64,000 nt of DNA from Eutreptiella sp. 'Long Island Sound 2002' (GCA_964036045.1 OZ038380.1:69300186-69364185), one strand, 5' to 3'. Numbered from the stretch's first letter, positions 22,426 to 33,034 are shown. Numbers and translations are program-made. Notes: a model not told the origin generated them from the letters alone.

Positions 22426-22878
22426 CTACTTGAAGCGGTGGAACACCTCGGTGTTCGTATGCCACACACACAGAATCTCACGGCTTTGACGGCCGCTGCC
22501 TTCGCACCAAGGTGCGGACCTGGCAGTACTGCGGTGGGTATACCCCATCGCAGTGTCGAGTTGAACAACCCGGACCCGACTGTGGGGTGTCTCCAGTGCC
22601 CTGGCAGCAAAGCAGTCCTGCATTACAATGCCGTGTTGCCGAATGCAAAAACCTGCGATTACTCGCAACATGACCGGCGTCAAAGGATACGGCCAGTCGC
22701 TAACGGCTGCCTCTTGAAAAGAAGCAACCAGTTGCTCGCGCTGGGTCCGAGTCTCACGGCGGACCCGACCCTCAGACTTCAGCATGGGCCGTGCCCGCCC
22801 TCCCTTGGTTCCCTTCTGCTCAGCAGCAACAATCCACTGCATTGTACGATTCGCGAGGGCATTACAATTACAATACAA
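22426..22878 (-). CDS. orphan ORF, 150 aa
   Basis: Opens MYCNCNALANRTMQWIVAAE, followed by a basic segment (SEGRVRRETRTQREQLVASF) and SDWPYPLTPVMLRVIAGF. It ends VWHTNTEVFHRFK. Plausible amino-acid composition throughout, no recognised domain. It lies 66 bp below the preceding minus-strand ORF and could be a later exon of the same gene. Confidence 0.35.
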   Translation of the reverse strand: MYCNCNALANRTMQWIVAAEQKGTKGGRARPMLKSEGRVRRETRTQREQLVASFQEAAVSDWPYPLTPVMLRVIAGFCIRQHGIVMQDCFAARALETPHSRVRVVQLDTAMGYTHRSTARSAPWCEGSGRQSREILCVWHTNTEVFHRFK

Positions 22879-22943
22879 CGCAGATCCTTCCCCTGGAGGG
22901 GGTCTTACCAGTCACGTGTGTCAACCAGGCACTGGATAGCCCG

Positions 22944-23519
22944 CTACGCCGCATAGGCACAATTTGTGGCCATGCTATGCTTGCGGTTAGAGACCAAGCG
23001 CACAGTGTGGCCTTCGTCGGAAAGGCTGGTGGTCGCTGCTCTGGTCTGTGGGCCACCAGCCAGATCTGCAAGCACAATATTATAAATGGTGCGCTCACGA
23101 GACCGTGGTCGCTCTGCCTTGGGGACAGCACTGCCTAATGCACCAAGCGCACGCTTTGCCGCACTTTGCTCTGCGGAGGGCGACGCTGCACGTTTCTTCA
23201 CTCTCTCCAACCCAATAACCCACGCATGAGCCTGCACCCTGGGCCCTTCCTTAACCTTAACCCCCGTAATTGCCCGTTCCGCCAGCTGCCGTTGCAGCGG
23301 CTTCAGGCTCGGCAGCTGCAAGGCGCGAAAATACCCATCCCTGTGGCCCCCCAACCGCCTGTACTCCTTAAACCCCTTATCAATCTCTGCTTGCAGCTGC
23401 TTCACCTCCTTACACACCTTGCCGTACTGGATCTTGAGATCATGGTCGTTGGCCCGCCCCTTTCCCTTTTGCTTCGCATGCTGCACCATCCCACGAACAA
23501 TTTGCCCCTGTTGTTGCAC
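22944..23519 (-). CDS. orphan basic coiled-coil ORF, 191 aa
   Basis: Starts MQQQGQIVRGMVQHAKQKGK, then a predicted coiled coil (YGKVCKEVKQLQAEIDKGF) and Lys/Arg-rich segments (ERVKKRAASPSAEQSAAKRA; KAERPRSRERTIYNIVLADL). The high basic content suggests nucleic-acid binding. It starts 4 bp after the stop of the ORF above (23523), which again suggests exons or a very compact gene order. No family recognised. Confidence 0.4.
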   Translation of the reverse strand: MQQQGQIVRGMVQHAKQKGKGRANDHDLKIQYGKVCKEVKQLQAEIDKGFKEYRRLGGHRDGYFRALQLPSLKPLQRQLAERAITGVKVKEGPRVQAHAWVIGLERVKKRAASPSAEQSAAKRALGALGSAVPKAERPRSRERTIYNIVLADLAGGPQTRAATTSLSDEGHTVRLVSNRKHSMATNCAYAA

Positions 23520-23522
23520 GCG

Positions 23523-23775
23523 TCACGGCACTTTGTCGTTGCTCAGGGCCTCCCTAACTTTTTCCCTGGCGTGGAGCAAAACCAGGTTGTGGGGGGCCGC
23601 GTCCCAGCCGAAGGACTGCAGCCAACCAGGCCCCTTGTCCCCCTTCTCGAACACCATCCCCCCGACGGCCTTGGCAGGGCTGCTGGTGGGGCGGGCAACG
23701 ACCCGCACCGACTTCCCCCCATGCCCCAGCGTCTCAAAACCCCCATTGGCTTCGCGCCAGCCATGGGGCAGGGGT
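23523..23775 (-). CDS. ORF fragment, unknown
   Basis: The frame ending at 23523 reads REANGGFETLGHGGKSVRVV, KAVGGMVFEKGDKGPGWLQS and NLVLLHAREKVREALSNDKV. No upstream ATG before 23708 is convincing, so it is probably an internal exon that begins near 23.78 kb. Confidence 0.35.
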
Positions 23776-24090
23776 TACACATCAATGTTGACAGTTAGTC
23801 TGGAGAGACATCCAGCACTGAAGGTACACTGAAACACGAACACTGGCAGCACTGGCATAAAGCAAGCGAAACATTAAGTGCATTGACCATGTACGAGTCC
23901 ATGAACGATTATGCTACACGCATATGGAACCACGCCCACAGAAAATTGAAGACCACTAATTGGGTGCAATGCGCGAACAGCGGCACGGTATGGGAAGCAT
24001 TCACACCATAGCATGCCCTTTACGCATAACCCATTGCGATCTTGAGATGGCGCTCGAGCGAGGTGCTCATGTGCAAAGCGAGCGGCGGCC

Positions 24091-25108
24091 TCAATCATTC
24101 CCATTGCCCCACAGCGACAGGACGCTCCGCTGCTTCTTCTGGGGGGGGCGGGGGGGGGCAACGGCAGGTGCCAGTCGAGGCTGTAGCTGGAACGCCACCC
24201 CCCAGAGGAAACCGCGTGCCTCGTACTGGGGGGGTTTGCCCACATCAAAGAATTGCCCCTTTGAGGCATCCACGTACCGCACATACTCCCCCACGGGCAC
24301 TTCGCCTTCACTGGTCAGCTTCTCTTCGACCCCGGCCTCACCCCCGTCCTCAACCTCATCCCCGTCATCCGCAACACCAACATCAGGCATATGCAGGCAC
24401 ACGATTTTGCACCGCGTAGGCGACAGTACCGTTGTAGACGGATGCTGGCAAAAAGCATCGTTGATAAGTACACGATGATCGCGGAAGGGCCGTGTCATGA
24501 AGAGCAGGGCAGGGAACGGTGGCCGATTCCCTGTTGTGTGCTTCTTCGGTGGCGAGTAATATTGCGATTTTCTGAACCACTCCACCACCATGGCATGGTC
24601 AAAGTTGAGGGTTGGTAGAACAGCTTTGTTGTCATAGCTGTGCTTGCTCAAGAACAACCAATCTTCATAGGCCTCACGATCTTCCTCAGTAACGGGGCCC
24701 AGCCGTTCCTCAGGGGGAATCCGGTCCTCGACCGGGAAGGCACAAAACGGCCAGATTCCTGTAGGCCGTCCCCCCCATGGTCTCATGTTTGGAGGGGGAT
24801 GTGTCCCCCACACAGGAATTTGTCGTTTTGGCCTTGATATTGAAGCGTTCGCTGAGGGCCGTGTAGAAGACAGTATTCCGTGCATTCAATTGCAGATTGG
24901 ACGGGAAGAGTCGCTCCAAAAGGCACTTAAACATGTTCGGCACTACGTAGCTATGCGTGTGGTGCACTACGCAATATTTGGCCAGAATTCGCTGTAACCG
25001 TGTCTGGATCACTGTGGCACTGGGAGTTTCCTCGTGGATAGTATCTGCGTCTACCACGGAACAGACGACGGGGGCGACGGGGGCCTCAACAGCAGCAGCA
25101 GCAGACAT
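24091..25108 (-). CDS. orphan gene, about 340 aa, frame broken at a G7 run
   Basis: Starts at ATG 25108 (MSAAAAVEAPVAP). Segments: TPSATVIQTRLQRILAKYCV, MFKCLLERLFPSNLQLNARN, VFYTALSERFNIKAKTTNS. At the C7 run 24770-24776 (plus strand) the frame must shift by one for the text to continue as EDRIPPEERLGPVTEEDREA, DWLFLSKHSYDNKAVLPTLN and an acidic, then basic C-terminus ending at 24091. Both halves look coding and adjoin at the homopolymer, so a sequencing or real indel is likely. No family recognised. It lies below the broken paralogue at 25.2-26 kb. Confidence 0.45.
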
Positions 25109-25199
25109 TGAGGTAAGACGGGCGACAGACGAATCTACGAGGTGCAGACAAACGGATGCACTGAGAAGAACAAACCTATGCACGACGAACGTAGGTGCG

Positions 25200-25986
25200 G
25201 GGGTGCTTCACTGGCGGAGCCGTATTACGCCAGGCGTAAGGGTACCAGCGGTTGGAGGGTTGTGTGGGCCGGGCGTGAGGTTGCCAGCGATTGGGGGGTT
25301 GTGTGGCATGCTTTGGTTGGGGCCTTGGTTGGTGCAACTCCCCGCGCTGCATCTGCGTTAGTGTGAGGTTCCCATCGTAGCACCGGTTTGGAAATAAGGT
25401 GCGACGCACCGTGCGCACAAGAGGTCGCACAAAGGGGTGTTGTGGGGGGGGGGGGCGTGGGGCAGCCGCAAGAGGGAGCAAGGAGGTATGTCTGTGGGCC
25501 AACACGTCAGGCAACGTGGTTTGGCCATAGGGCAAGGGGGGCGAGCTGATGGAAGCAAGCACAAGACGGGTGGGGCGGGGCTTTGGGGGTTGTGTTGCGG
25601 AAGCGATGAGCATGACGCGCTCCAGCAAGGGACAAGAAGTGGGATCAACTTACCCTCTCGCCAGGTTGCCATGTTTGCACTTGGCCGCGGCGGCTCACGG
25701 CGAACAAGTAACGTGACCAACCCATGTCAAACCTACTGTTCAGCTCGCCCAAGGGTAGGCGGAGGAGCTGTTCTGTGCGGGGGGTCAGTAGATCGGTGAC
25801 GGCGGCCAGTGGCGTCGTCGGGAAATTGGAGGCGACAATCTTCCTTGGGGGGCTCGTTGGCATTTCAGCGGGATGTGGTGTGAAGGAGGGGATTGGTGAT
25901 GCGGGTGTGAGCGGGGACGGCGGGGAGAATGGGGGTGATGGGGGTGTGGAAGGGGGTGTCAAAATGGGGGGCTGCGGGGATTGCAA
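25200..25986 (-). pseudogene. broken paralogue of gene B N-terminal exon
   Basis: A Pro-rich leader is followed by DLLTPRTEQLLRLPLGELN, SRYLFAVSRRGQVQTWQPGE and then SHFLS. The gene at 57.1-59.4 kb has DPLTPKTMELLRDNSGDQ, WFRFALRNPMRNPVVTWQQG and SHFLS in the same order. The TGA at 25645-25647 falls exactly where the paralogue has an Arg codon, consistent with CGA to TGA. Beyond it the frame shifts and a Pro/Arg-rich region follows. This copy is therefore a pseudogene or a separately decayed element. Confidence 0.5.
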
Positions 25987-25999
25987 CTGGTTGAGGGTG

Positions 26000-27175
26000 C
26001 GCTCTGCGTCTCAATCCCATGGGGAGGGGGGGCAGTCCCCAAACTCCAGCATTTTAGGGAGATCTCCCCAGCTTGCCCCCTCCTCCGAGCGTAGGGTCGG
26101 CTCAAAAATCCACGCCATGGCAGGGAAAAGAGACCTGAAGACACGCATAAAACCCACCTTCAACTACTTGCAACTGCCGAAGGCAGCATAATGACGCGGG
26201 TTAGGGGCTTCGGACGCTTGCGGCGGCGACATGGCCCGTTTGCATGTGGCCCCGTGGATGGTGATTGATGTTCAGGGGGCTCGCAAGGTCCCAGTCCGGT
26301 GTATTCAAACTTAGGCTCGCACAACTTGGAGCCATCCGGACCTGCTATTTGCGACATGGAACAGCACACTGTAGACAACAATACTCGGCAAACCAAATTC
26401 TTGCACACCAAAACATGCGAAAAGGCAAGCACAAAGACGAAGGGACATGCAGTCAACTGAAGCTACGTGATGCACAGTGCTTTTTTTGTGAGAAAAAACC
26501 GCAACCATCTTCACCCATCAGAATTAATCCTCCAAAAAAGCAACGATTCCATCCCGTATCCCTCACAGAACAAAAGAGTAAGAAGACGGTGTGATACCAA
26601 TTTCTTGTTTTGTTTGTTCATTTTCAAAAAAGCGACTGTCGTCCATGCCCCGGGCAGGCCACCTGAATCCATGTGTCGCTCATCCCCAATGGCTTCCCAG
26701 GGGTCAGTCGCGCCGCCGGGACTCCACGGATTTCGTTTTTCAGCGGGGGCGGGGGTGGGGCGGTGACCTGCCAAAACAAAAAAAAGACCCTACTTTAAGC
26801 GCTGCCACTTTAGGGGTTGGGCAGGGGGGTGGTCGTCAATTGTGTGTACATGAACAGTTTTTTGGCCCAGGCAAGAGAGGGAAACACTCATGCGTGAGCA
26901 GTGGTAGCGCAATCAGTTTCGAAAAAGGGGCATGCCGGTGGGCAAAAAAGCAATCATGGTCCATCAAAGTCATCGTCTCAAGGCCCCATGTGCCAGCAAC
27001 ATCAGCCCACCAGTCAAACAGTGAAACCAGGTCCTATGGGGGGAAATGGTCAATGTGTATGATTGGTCGGATGGTGACTTTTTTACAAACACCCTTGCAA
27101 TTTCCTTGGGATTTAGCAAGCAATTGAGGATGCAAAGCTCCTGCCAATTCCAAGCAATGTGCCAGAGCATTTTGG
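26000..27175. other. no supported gene
   Basis: Short ORFs only, without motif. A-rich and G-rich stretches, with no repeat family that I could match elsewhere in the window. Confidence 0.4.
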
Positions 27176-27395
27176 AAGCAATGCTCCTAGTATGTGCTTG
27201 GGTGAACTCCGACCGATCGTCGGAAGCATCGCTTGCGATGTCGGAAGCGATCACCCCGACGAATTTAGGCAACATGGCTTCCGAAATCCCTAGGGATGGA
27301 AAAATATCGGAAGCGTTTTTGGGAGGAATATTCCCAGCAGCGCTGACAATTAACAGGTAAAAGATCGGAGGGCACGTGCCGGGCAGCGCTGACAA
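27175..27395. repeat. dispersed repeat related to 17394-17640
   Basis: Shares TTCCGAAATCCCTAGGGATG, AAAAATATCGGAAGCGTTTT and the TTCCCAGC..GCGCTGAC segment with 17.4-17.6 kb. Also contains GATCGTCGGAAGCATCGCTT-type short palindromes. The minisatellite of the other copy is absent. Confidence 0.65.
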
Positions 27396-27649
27396 ACATG
27401 CCCCGGTTCTCAACATTCTATGCTGTTCCCACCGACCCCAAAACAAGAAAGACACCCGCAGGGTCCAAACACACTCCGTGGTGTGCTCAGCCCCCCGACA
27501 CAGGTGGACTAGAATGTGGAACGTATAATGAGCGGCCTGCAAGGCATCATCCGAGTTCTGTTGGTTTGCCGAGTTGCAGTTGCGAACCTGAAAACCATAG
27601 AGGAATAGGGCCAGGATGCACTCCAAGAGTAATATAACCATGCCTTTGA

Positions 27650-28904
27650 CTAAGGCAATGGTGGTCCGTTGTCTTTCAAACATATCAGGTCGTGCATCAC
27701 TGGTGGACGCCGTAAGGCGCTCCAAGGCCGGCTTACATGAACGAACCAAACCAAAAGAGCAGCCATAACTCTGTCCATATAAATAAGCTTGGGACGTGGG
27801 TACACCTCCGTACCTAAGGGTGGTATACCTTGTGTTAGGAATACAAACAAAGGGAAAAAGCGCCTGTAGCAAACAATAACCGGATACTTATAAGGGTGCC
27901 ACACCCCGTACAACACCGGACATCGGTTTAAGAAAAATGCAAGATTGTACTGGGCATACACCTTGCTGTACATCATCTTACACAGGCGATAGTGGATGTT
28001 GTCATCCACGAGGATTGGTACCACTTTACTACTGTGCTGCTGCACCTCAACCAACAAGTGGACTAAAATTACCAAATCTGGTTGGGATCTTGTGGTGTGG
28101 TCCGTCAAGAAAAAAGGTTTCTGTTGAAAACTGCGAACATTTGTTCGTATGCAATCTAAGGGGGCACGAATATCTTTTGCCTCAATGGGCCCTTGAAGCA
28201 ACGTCTTTGTGGCGTCACACAAACCTAGGAAGTAGTCACGTAACCTCCGAGCAACCAAAAGGAGACGTTGCTTCAACGCATCCAACTTGGGATACTCGGG
28301 CAGAATGTCCAACTCACTGCGCAGCTGTAATAAAGCCATAGCAATACCGTTGAGGCTCCGGTTGGGGGAATGGGGCAAAGGAGCAAAGCGGCGACGATAG
28401 AAATTGTCAAACCAAACAATGTGCTAGAATTGGTTAGCAGGTCCCACAGATCCCGAGCCATTTGGCAAGCACGTTGATGTGTGCTGCCAGCATTATACGT
28501 ACAAGCTCCCAAGTGGGAGAGTTTCCTCCTTACTTACCTAGACATAGGAACATCATCTACAAGACGGCAAGCCCTGGGCGTGTAGCGTTTGTGCATCAAA
28601 CGCCACAGGTTGAATGCCTCTATGCAAAGGGGGGAGCACCAGTGGGGGGGTGATGCACCACTCTTTTTTGCCAACCATGCCTGTCCAACATCGCCAAGCG
28701 AGCACCAAGTCCTTGCATCACCCCGAAGCCCACGTACCCACTGTACGAAAGCTCCGGGTCCCCCACTTGTTCCGTCATCCTGAACAGCATGTCCAACGAA
28801 CTCCTGCACACCAGAGTACTCCGGCAAAATTGACAGTAACTTGCCGAATGGGTTGGGTTCGTTCCATTGTGCAGCTGCCAAGGGACCCATGAGGTACAAA
28901 AGTA
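27650..28904 (-). CDS. gene A: putative transposase-like protein with VWFDN motif
   Basis: The last exon is 28423-27650. It begins after the acceptor AATTCTAG and reads HIVWFDNFYRRRF, then ALLQLRSELDILPEYPKLDA, PILVDDNIHYRLCKMMYSK and VLYGVWHPYKYPVIVCYRRF, ending with a TAG. The hydrophobic VW-x-DN box and the later DDNIHYR box look like conserved acidic sites of a large transposase-like family. Gene B (57.1 kb) has the matching IVVWVDNWW at the same relative place. An upstream exon (about 28904-28538) reads QWNEPNPFGKLLSILPEYSG and LGDVGQAWLAKKSGA, and ends at a perfect donor (CTAG|GTAAGTAAGG). The phase across the 114-bp intron does not match, so the model has an error or a frameshift. Two palindromes lie just upstream (28971-29103). 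Confidence 0.5.
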
Positions 28905-28970
28905 CTTGGGTAGGTGTTACCCCACAACCCGACAGTCCATTGATTCCGATACCAGGAGGAGTTTTGGGAC

Positions 28971-29103
28971 AAGAAGGCTCTGCATAGCGTTCTTGATGTC
29001 CGGTGGGCCAAAACGGGGGCAGCAAAAGAGGTAAGAAGTATGACAGTAAAATGCAACCATTATTGAGAAGCTTCCAATAAAGAACGCTCTGCACAGCGTT
29101 CTT
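28971..29103. repeat. pair of palindromes, 109 bp apart
   Basis: 28971-28994 (AAGAAGGCTCTGCATAGCG and on) and 29080-29103 (AAGAACGCTCTGCACAGCG and on) are imperfect 24-bp palindromes of the GCTCTGCAGAGC family, just 5' of the first supported exon of gene A. Confidence 0.85.
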
Positions 29104-29240
29104 GACCAATGTTGCAATTTTGAAGGGTATTCATAATGATATTCGGTGTGGACAAGCACCATACCTTGTGGTAATTGAGGTAATGCAACATCCAAGCAAT
29201 ACACGACCAAGATGCCAAGTAGTAAGATGACCAAAAGTTG

Positions 29241-29897
29241 TCTCTGTCAATTGAAGTTGATTGAAACCCTCAGTGGACGGCAACAACACGACATTGGCGA
29301 AGGCGTTAGCAATATTAAAGTAATGGGTGCTGCGGCCGTTAACCACACTCAACAACAAACCAAACAACACGGGCAAACACAATACTGTAGAACCATTGCA
29401 TGGGGGGTGTTTGAAATGGATTTTAGTTGAAACAACGCTCTGTAGAGCGTTCTTGAACACAAACTCCATAAATCATTGTATGAATTAGCAATGTGTACAA
29501 AGAAAAAAATTCAAGCATTGCGGGGTGGTACAAGACGCAATTCGGCAAACATAGTGAAATATGCGATTCGTAGACAAATTTTGGAACAAGAACGCTCTCC
29601 ACGGTGTTCTCATACTCGTATTGTGTATCCAACAGGTAAATAACAAAACAAAAAAGAGCACGTGAAAAAAACCAGATATATTGGCCCCCTGTAGGCACAA
29701 AGGTTAATACGTGTTCCGTACATTGTGTGTGATATATACAACTCTCTGCAGCAACGTGGTACTATGCAGTGACACACCTCATTCCACACGGCACCCAAAC
29801 AGTGTGAAAAAGAGGGAGTGTATAGGTAGTTTTGAAAATGCACCCTCCGGCTCATTTCCGGTAAGCGTTCGTGACTTCGTTACAGCCGCCTAAGACC
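29241..29897 (+). repeat. 0.66-kb direct repeat, copy 1
   Basis: Nearly identical to 42953-43620. Starts about TCTCTGTCAATTGAAGTTG and ends abruptly at GCCGCCTAAGACC. It lies upstream of gene A (minus strand) and contains two palindromes (29431-29454, 29588-29610). It is probably the 5' terminal region of the gene A element. Small ORFs inside it are not convincing. Confidence 0.9.
29431..29610. repeat. pair of palindromes, 157 bp apart
   Basis: 29431-29454 (ACGCTCTGTAGAGCGTTCTT core region) and 29588-29610 (GAACGCTCTCCACGGTGTTC, decayed), both inside the 0.66-kb direct repeat. Confidence 0.8.
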
Positions 29898-30500
29898 ACT
29901 GGTATGCCTGCGTACGCTGGCCCCTCTCGGCCACATACCTGTGTTTCGGGTTTACCTGGTCATGGGGGGTGGGGCGGTTAGAGGTCACCCTCGTGGGCCA
30001 TTGCCACTGGCCCTCGGCTATTTAGGTCTTTAGAAACCCCAGTGCATACTGGCTTTTGTGGAGGTCAACATACAGCCATACAAGGGGAGGGAGGGTTGGG
30101 CGGCGCCGGGGCGCATGCATGTGGTCTGGGTGTGTGTGATGTACCGCTGTTCCCTGGGATGGGGTCAGTGAAACTCTAGAAGGCAGCTGCTCGAATGGCA
30201 ACGCAGCCGGCCCTTGCCGTGAAGGAGCTGGTTTCATTCCCACTGGCACCTTTGGATCGGTGGGGCCTCCCACCGATCCCTTTAAATACCGGACGGGACC
30301 TCCCGTCGATCCGTCCGAGTACAGGTGGCGGCGCGCACTGCTACAGGTGTGTACGGTGCCTGCGGGTCCTTTTTGGGGTTGGCGGGGGTAAAACGGACGA
30401 GACCTCCACCCTATCCACCGGTACCGGTGGTGGCGCGGTTTGCTGTAGGGGGGGGTGGTTCCAACGATGCCCACTAGAGAGCTCTATGTGCAGGGAATCC
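29898..30500. other. no supported gene
   Basis: GC-rich sequence with short ORFs and GGTACCGGTGG-like micro-repeats. No motif seen. Confidence 0.4.
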
Positions 30501-30512
30501 AAGAGAAGCGGC

Positions 30513-30585
30513 TCCCGGGGCTCGAACCCCCGCACTGGACGATTGAAGACTACCGGTCTCACTATTCGGCCGTCTATTTCTCTTA
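30513..30585 (-). ncRNA. tRNA-like element (A and B boxes), probable SINE or tRNA relic
   Basis: The minus strand has GGCCGAATAGTGAGACC as A box (class II Leu/Ser-like) and a perfect T-arm, CGGGGGTTCGAGCCCCG, with a consensus GGTTCGAGCCC B box. AAGAGAA and TTCTCTT flank it and could pair, but at the wrong distance for an acceptor stem. I therefore call it a pol III promoter relic, not a functional tRNA. Confidence 0.5.
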
Positions 30586-30989
30586 CCCAAAATGATGCTT
30601 CATTTACCTGCGGGGCGTCCCGGGGGGGGGTGGGGGGCGTCAAGCGCATTATGGTGTGTCAAACAAAGGGCGGCTGGGGTCCGGCGTCCAACACCGTGAG
30701 CCCTGCGTGCTGCACGTAATCGTGGAGGCCGTCGGTGGTGACGTGGGCGCCAACCAAGCGTCGTCACAACTGTCTGGGGAGGGTGGGGAGAAAGAAGAGG
30801 GGAAGAGTTCCTGTCGATGTCATGCATGGGCGTCGCCCGAGGCGAGCGGGAGACCGCCCGGGAACGCCTGGCTGAGGACGGGTCTGTACGATCTGCTAAG
30901 TAACATGGTCTCTTGGAGGCTGGGGTGTAATCCTCTACCTCCAACAACAGTGTCACTCCATGTCTGTGTTGCCCCGGGGGGGGGGGGGG

Positions 30990-32270
30990 GTGCCTCGAGG
31001 CGGCCAGTCGGCTCCCCGCTCTTCCGGAGAAAACATGGGTGGTTCATCTAGGTCTTGACTCATCTTCCTGTTCCTGCGCATGACCCTCGTGCTGCGAGCG
31101 CCGGGCTGTGGTGACATATCCCCGGAGTAGGGGGGATTTTCGGCACCCCATATCAACCAATGTGTCCGCGTGTGTGCTTCCCACAATACCAACGTGTGAG
31201 GGGACGTGCATCCAAAGTACTGCTGTTCCTGCTTGTTCGATGACCTGGAGGAATTGCTCCCACAAATCCACCTGGCCCACTGGTCCTCGGGAGCCCTGCT
31301 AGTCGTGGCGCCGCCATTTGCTGGCTTTGCCCGTGGCACCCATGACCACCAACTTCGAATGAGAGCAGATCAGTGTGCGCTTATGCGGTGCCCTGTGGCG
31401 AATGGCATGTATGGCAGCCGGGAGTCCCCCCCTGTTGTTTGTTTGTTTTTGATCGATGGGAATGTATTGTGCCGTGTCCCGGTGATCCCCAAATAATACC
31501 CCGAACCCCCTCACCATGCCCGCCTCAAGATGGGTTTTTGACGAGCCGGCGGGTTAGATGGCTTCCCATCCCTCTACCGCATACTTATCCATGACCTTCC
31601 GGTGTGCCGCCGCCGTTGCCGGGCCATAAATTTCCTTTTTTGCGCTTTCTTGGACGCGGGCTGCGGAGCCTTGGGGGGGAGGGGTGAGGTTGGTTCAGCC
31701 TGGGTGTTGGAGACTTCCTGTTTCCTTGAGGGGCGTGATCGCCTTGTGCATGTCCCGCACTTCAGCTGTGGGGAGGGTGGGGGCTGGGTGCTCGTGCTAG
31801 TGTGCCAGTATGCACAGCCACTGTGTGAGGAAGATGTCCCAAGTTTGGGGGGTGTCACAAAACCTGACAGCATGGCGCAGGTTCCATTATGCCATAATGG
31901 CAGTGCACATGACCAGGCCCAATGGGCTCTGGAGGCATAAGACTGGCATGTCCCAGAGGAGGACCTCCGGGTGTATTTCCGTGGTGTCTCCAAGAATCGC
32001 TGGCCCCATGCATTGCACTGCCACGTGGTATGCACGGGGGGGAGAAACGACATTCCATGAGGGCGTGCCGCATGTCTTCCGGCTTGCCACAAGGCAATGT
32101 GTGTGCTGTGGGAGCCAGTTGGCCAGCCTGGTCCCTACAGGCAGTTTCCTCCACAATGTTGTCTGTATAAACGAGTGGTGTTTGGGCGCCACCGATAGCT
32201 TGGTCCAGGCCTGCCATGTCTCAGGTGTTTGACGGGGATCTGGCGGTTCCTGGAGCATCAGGTACCTGAG
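30990..32270 (-). pseudogene. LINE 3' end: zinc knuckle and RNase H, inactivated
   Basis: Read 5' to 3' on the minus strand: LWRKLPVGTRLANWLPQHTH, then (one frame over) CGKPEDMRHALMEC, the post-RT zinc knuckle typical of LINE ORF2. Then an RNase H domain: FGVLFGDHRDTAQYIPIDQ, NNRGGLPAAIHAIRHRAP, LICSHSKLVVMGATGKA and WMHVPSHVGIVGSTHADTLV. The Glu of the NNRAEL-type motif reads Gly and the Asp of the ICTDS-type motif reads His, so two of the four catalytic carboxylates are missing. There are frame shifts between blocks. It is a separate insertion from the LINE at 38-42.7 kb: no RT is attached and it is 6 kb away. Confidence 0.65.
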
Positions 32271-32653
32271 CAGGGCTTTCGTAGTCCACCCCCCCCCCCC
32301 AAGAAAATCGCCGACGTTTCTTGTGGCGGCGTCATTTGCGGCTCGGGCCAGGCCTGACCCAGTTGGGACTTGTACCGGGGGCCCGTGTGGGAGGCACGTT
32401 CCCTTGCAGGTCCGTTGTGAGCTATCCTATGCGCGTGACCCCTGCCCTAATTAGATTCCTCGAGAAATACGTGTTTCTGTTGGTGTCCCTGAAAAACACG
32501 GAGTGCCAGCAGCTCAGCCATGGCGTTTGGTCTGTGTTGGGGTGGATGATTGGGGCCAATTTTCATAGGAGGGAGTAGGCTTTGGCCGAAGTGCCCACAA
32601 AAGGATAGGTGTTCCAGGGGATGGTGCCTACCCTTGGTACATGCTAGAATACC

Positions 32654-32874
32654 CAATCTCGTTCTAGCCTACAACCGGCTAGAGCGGCTAGAACGAAAAA
32701 AAGGGGGGGATACCCCCCCCCGGAGGGGGGGGGATGAGGTGTCTAACCTGGACCCCCCTATCCATACTCGGGCACCCATACTTTTTTTTTTCACGATTTC
32801 GCTGTTTTCACCTGATTTTAGAGTCCAAAAAATTTTCGTTCTAGCGGCGTTTCACTAGAACGCCGCTAGAACAA
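32654..32874. repeat. GTTCTAG/CTAGAAC inverted motifs 3' of gene C
   Basis: Two short inverted repeats: 32654-32697 (CGTTCTAG ... CTAGAACG) and 32836-32874 (GTTCTAGCGGCGTT ... AACGCCGCTAGAAC). They belong to the motif family found in each defined intron of gene C. Confidence 0.8.
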
Positions 32875-32882
32875 TATATATG

Positions 32883-33034
32883 AATGCTCCGCCACTCCTC
32901 AAAGAGAAGCTGCCCCGGCCGGCTACCATGGCCCGCCGTGGCCAATCAGAGGGTCCCGATGCTAGACCCCACTCACGGAGCGCCGGGTTCCCCCCCCCCC
33001 CCCACATCCCCCGGTTAGCCCGGTTAGCCCCCCA
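32883..33034 (+). repeat. 156-bp dispersed repeat, copy 2
   Basis: Matches 17737-17892 in the same orientation, with small indels and a C14 run. It is followed by more TTAGCCCGGTTAGCCC units up to 33140. It begins 150 bp downstream of the gene C stop on its 3' side. Confidence 0.75.
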
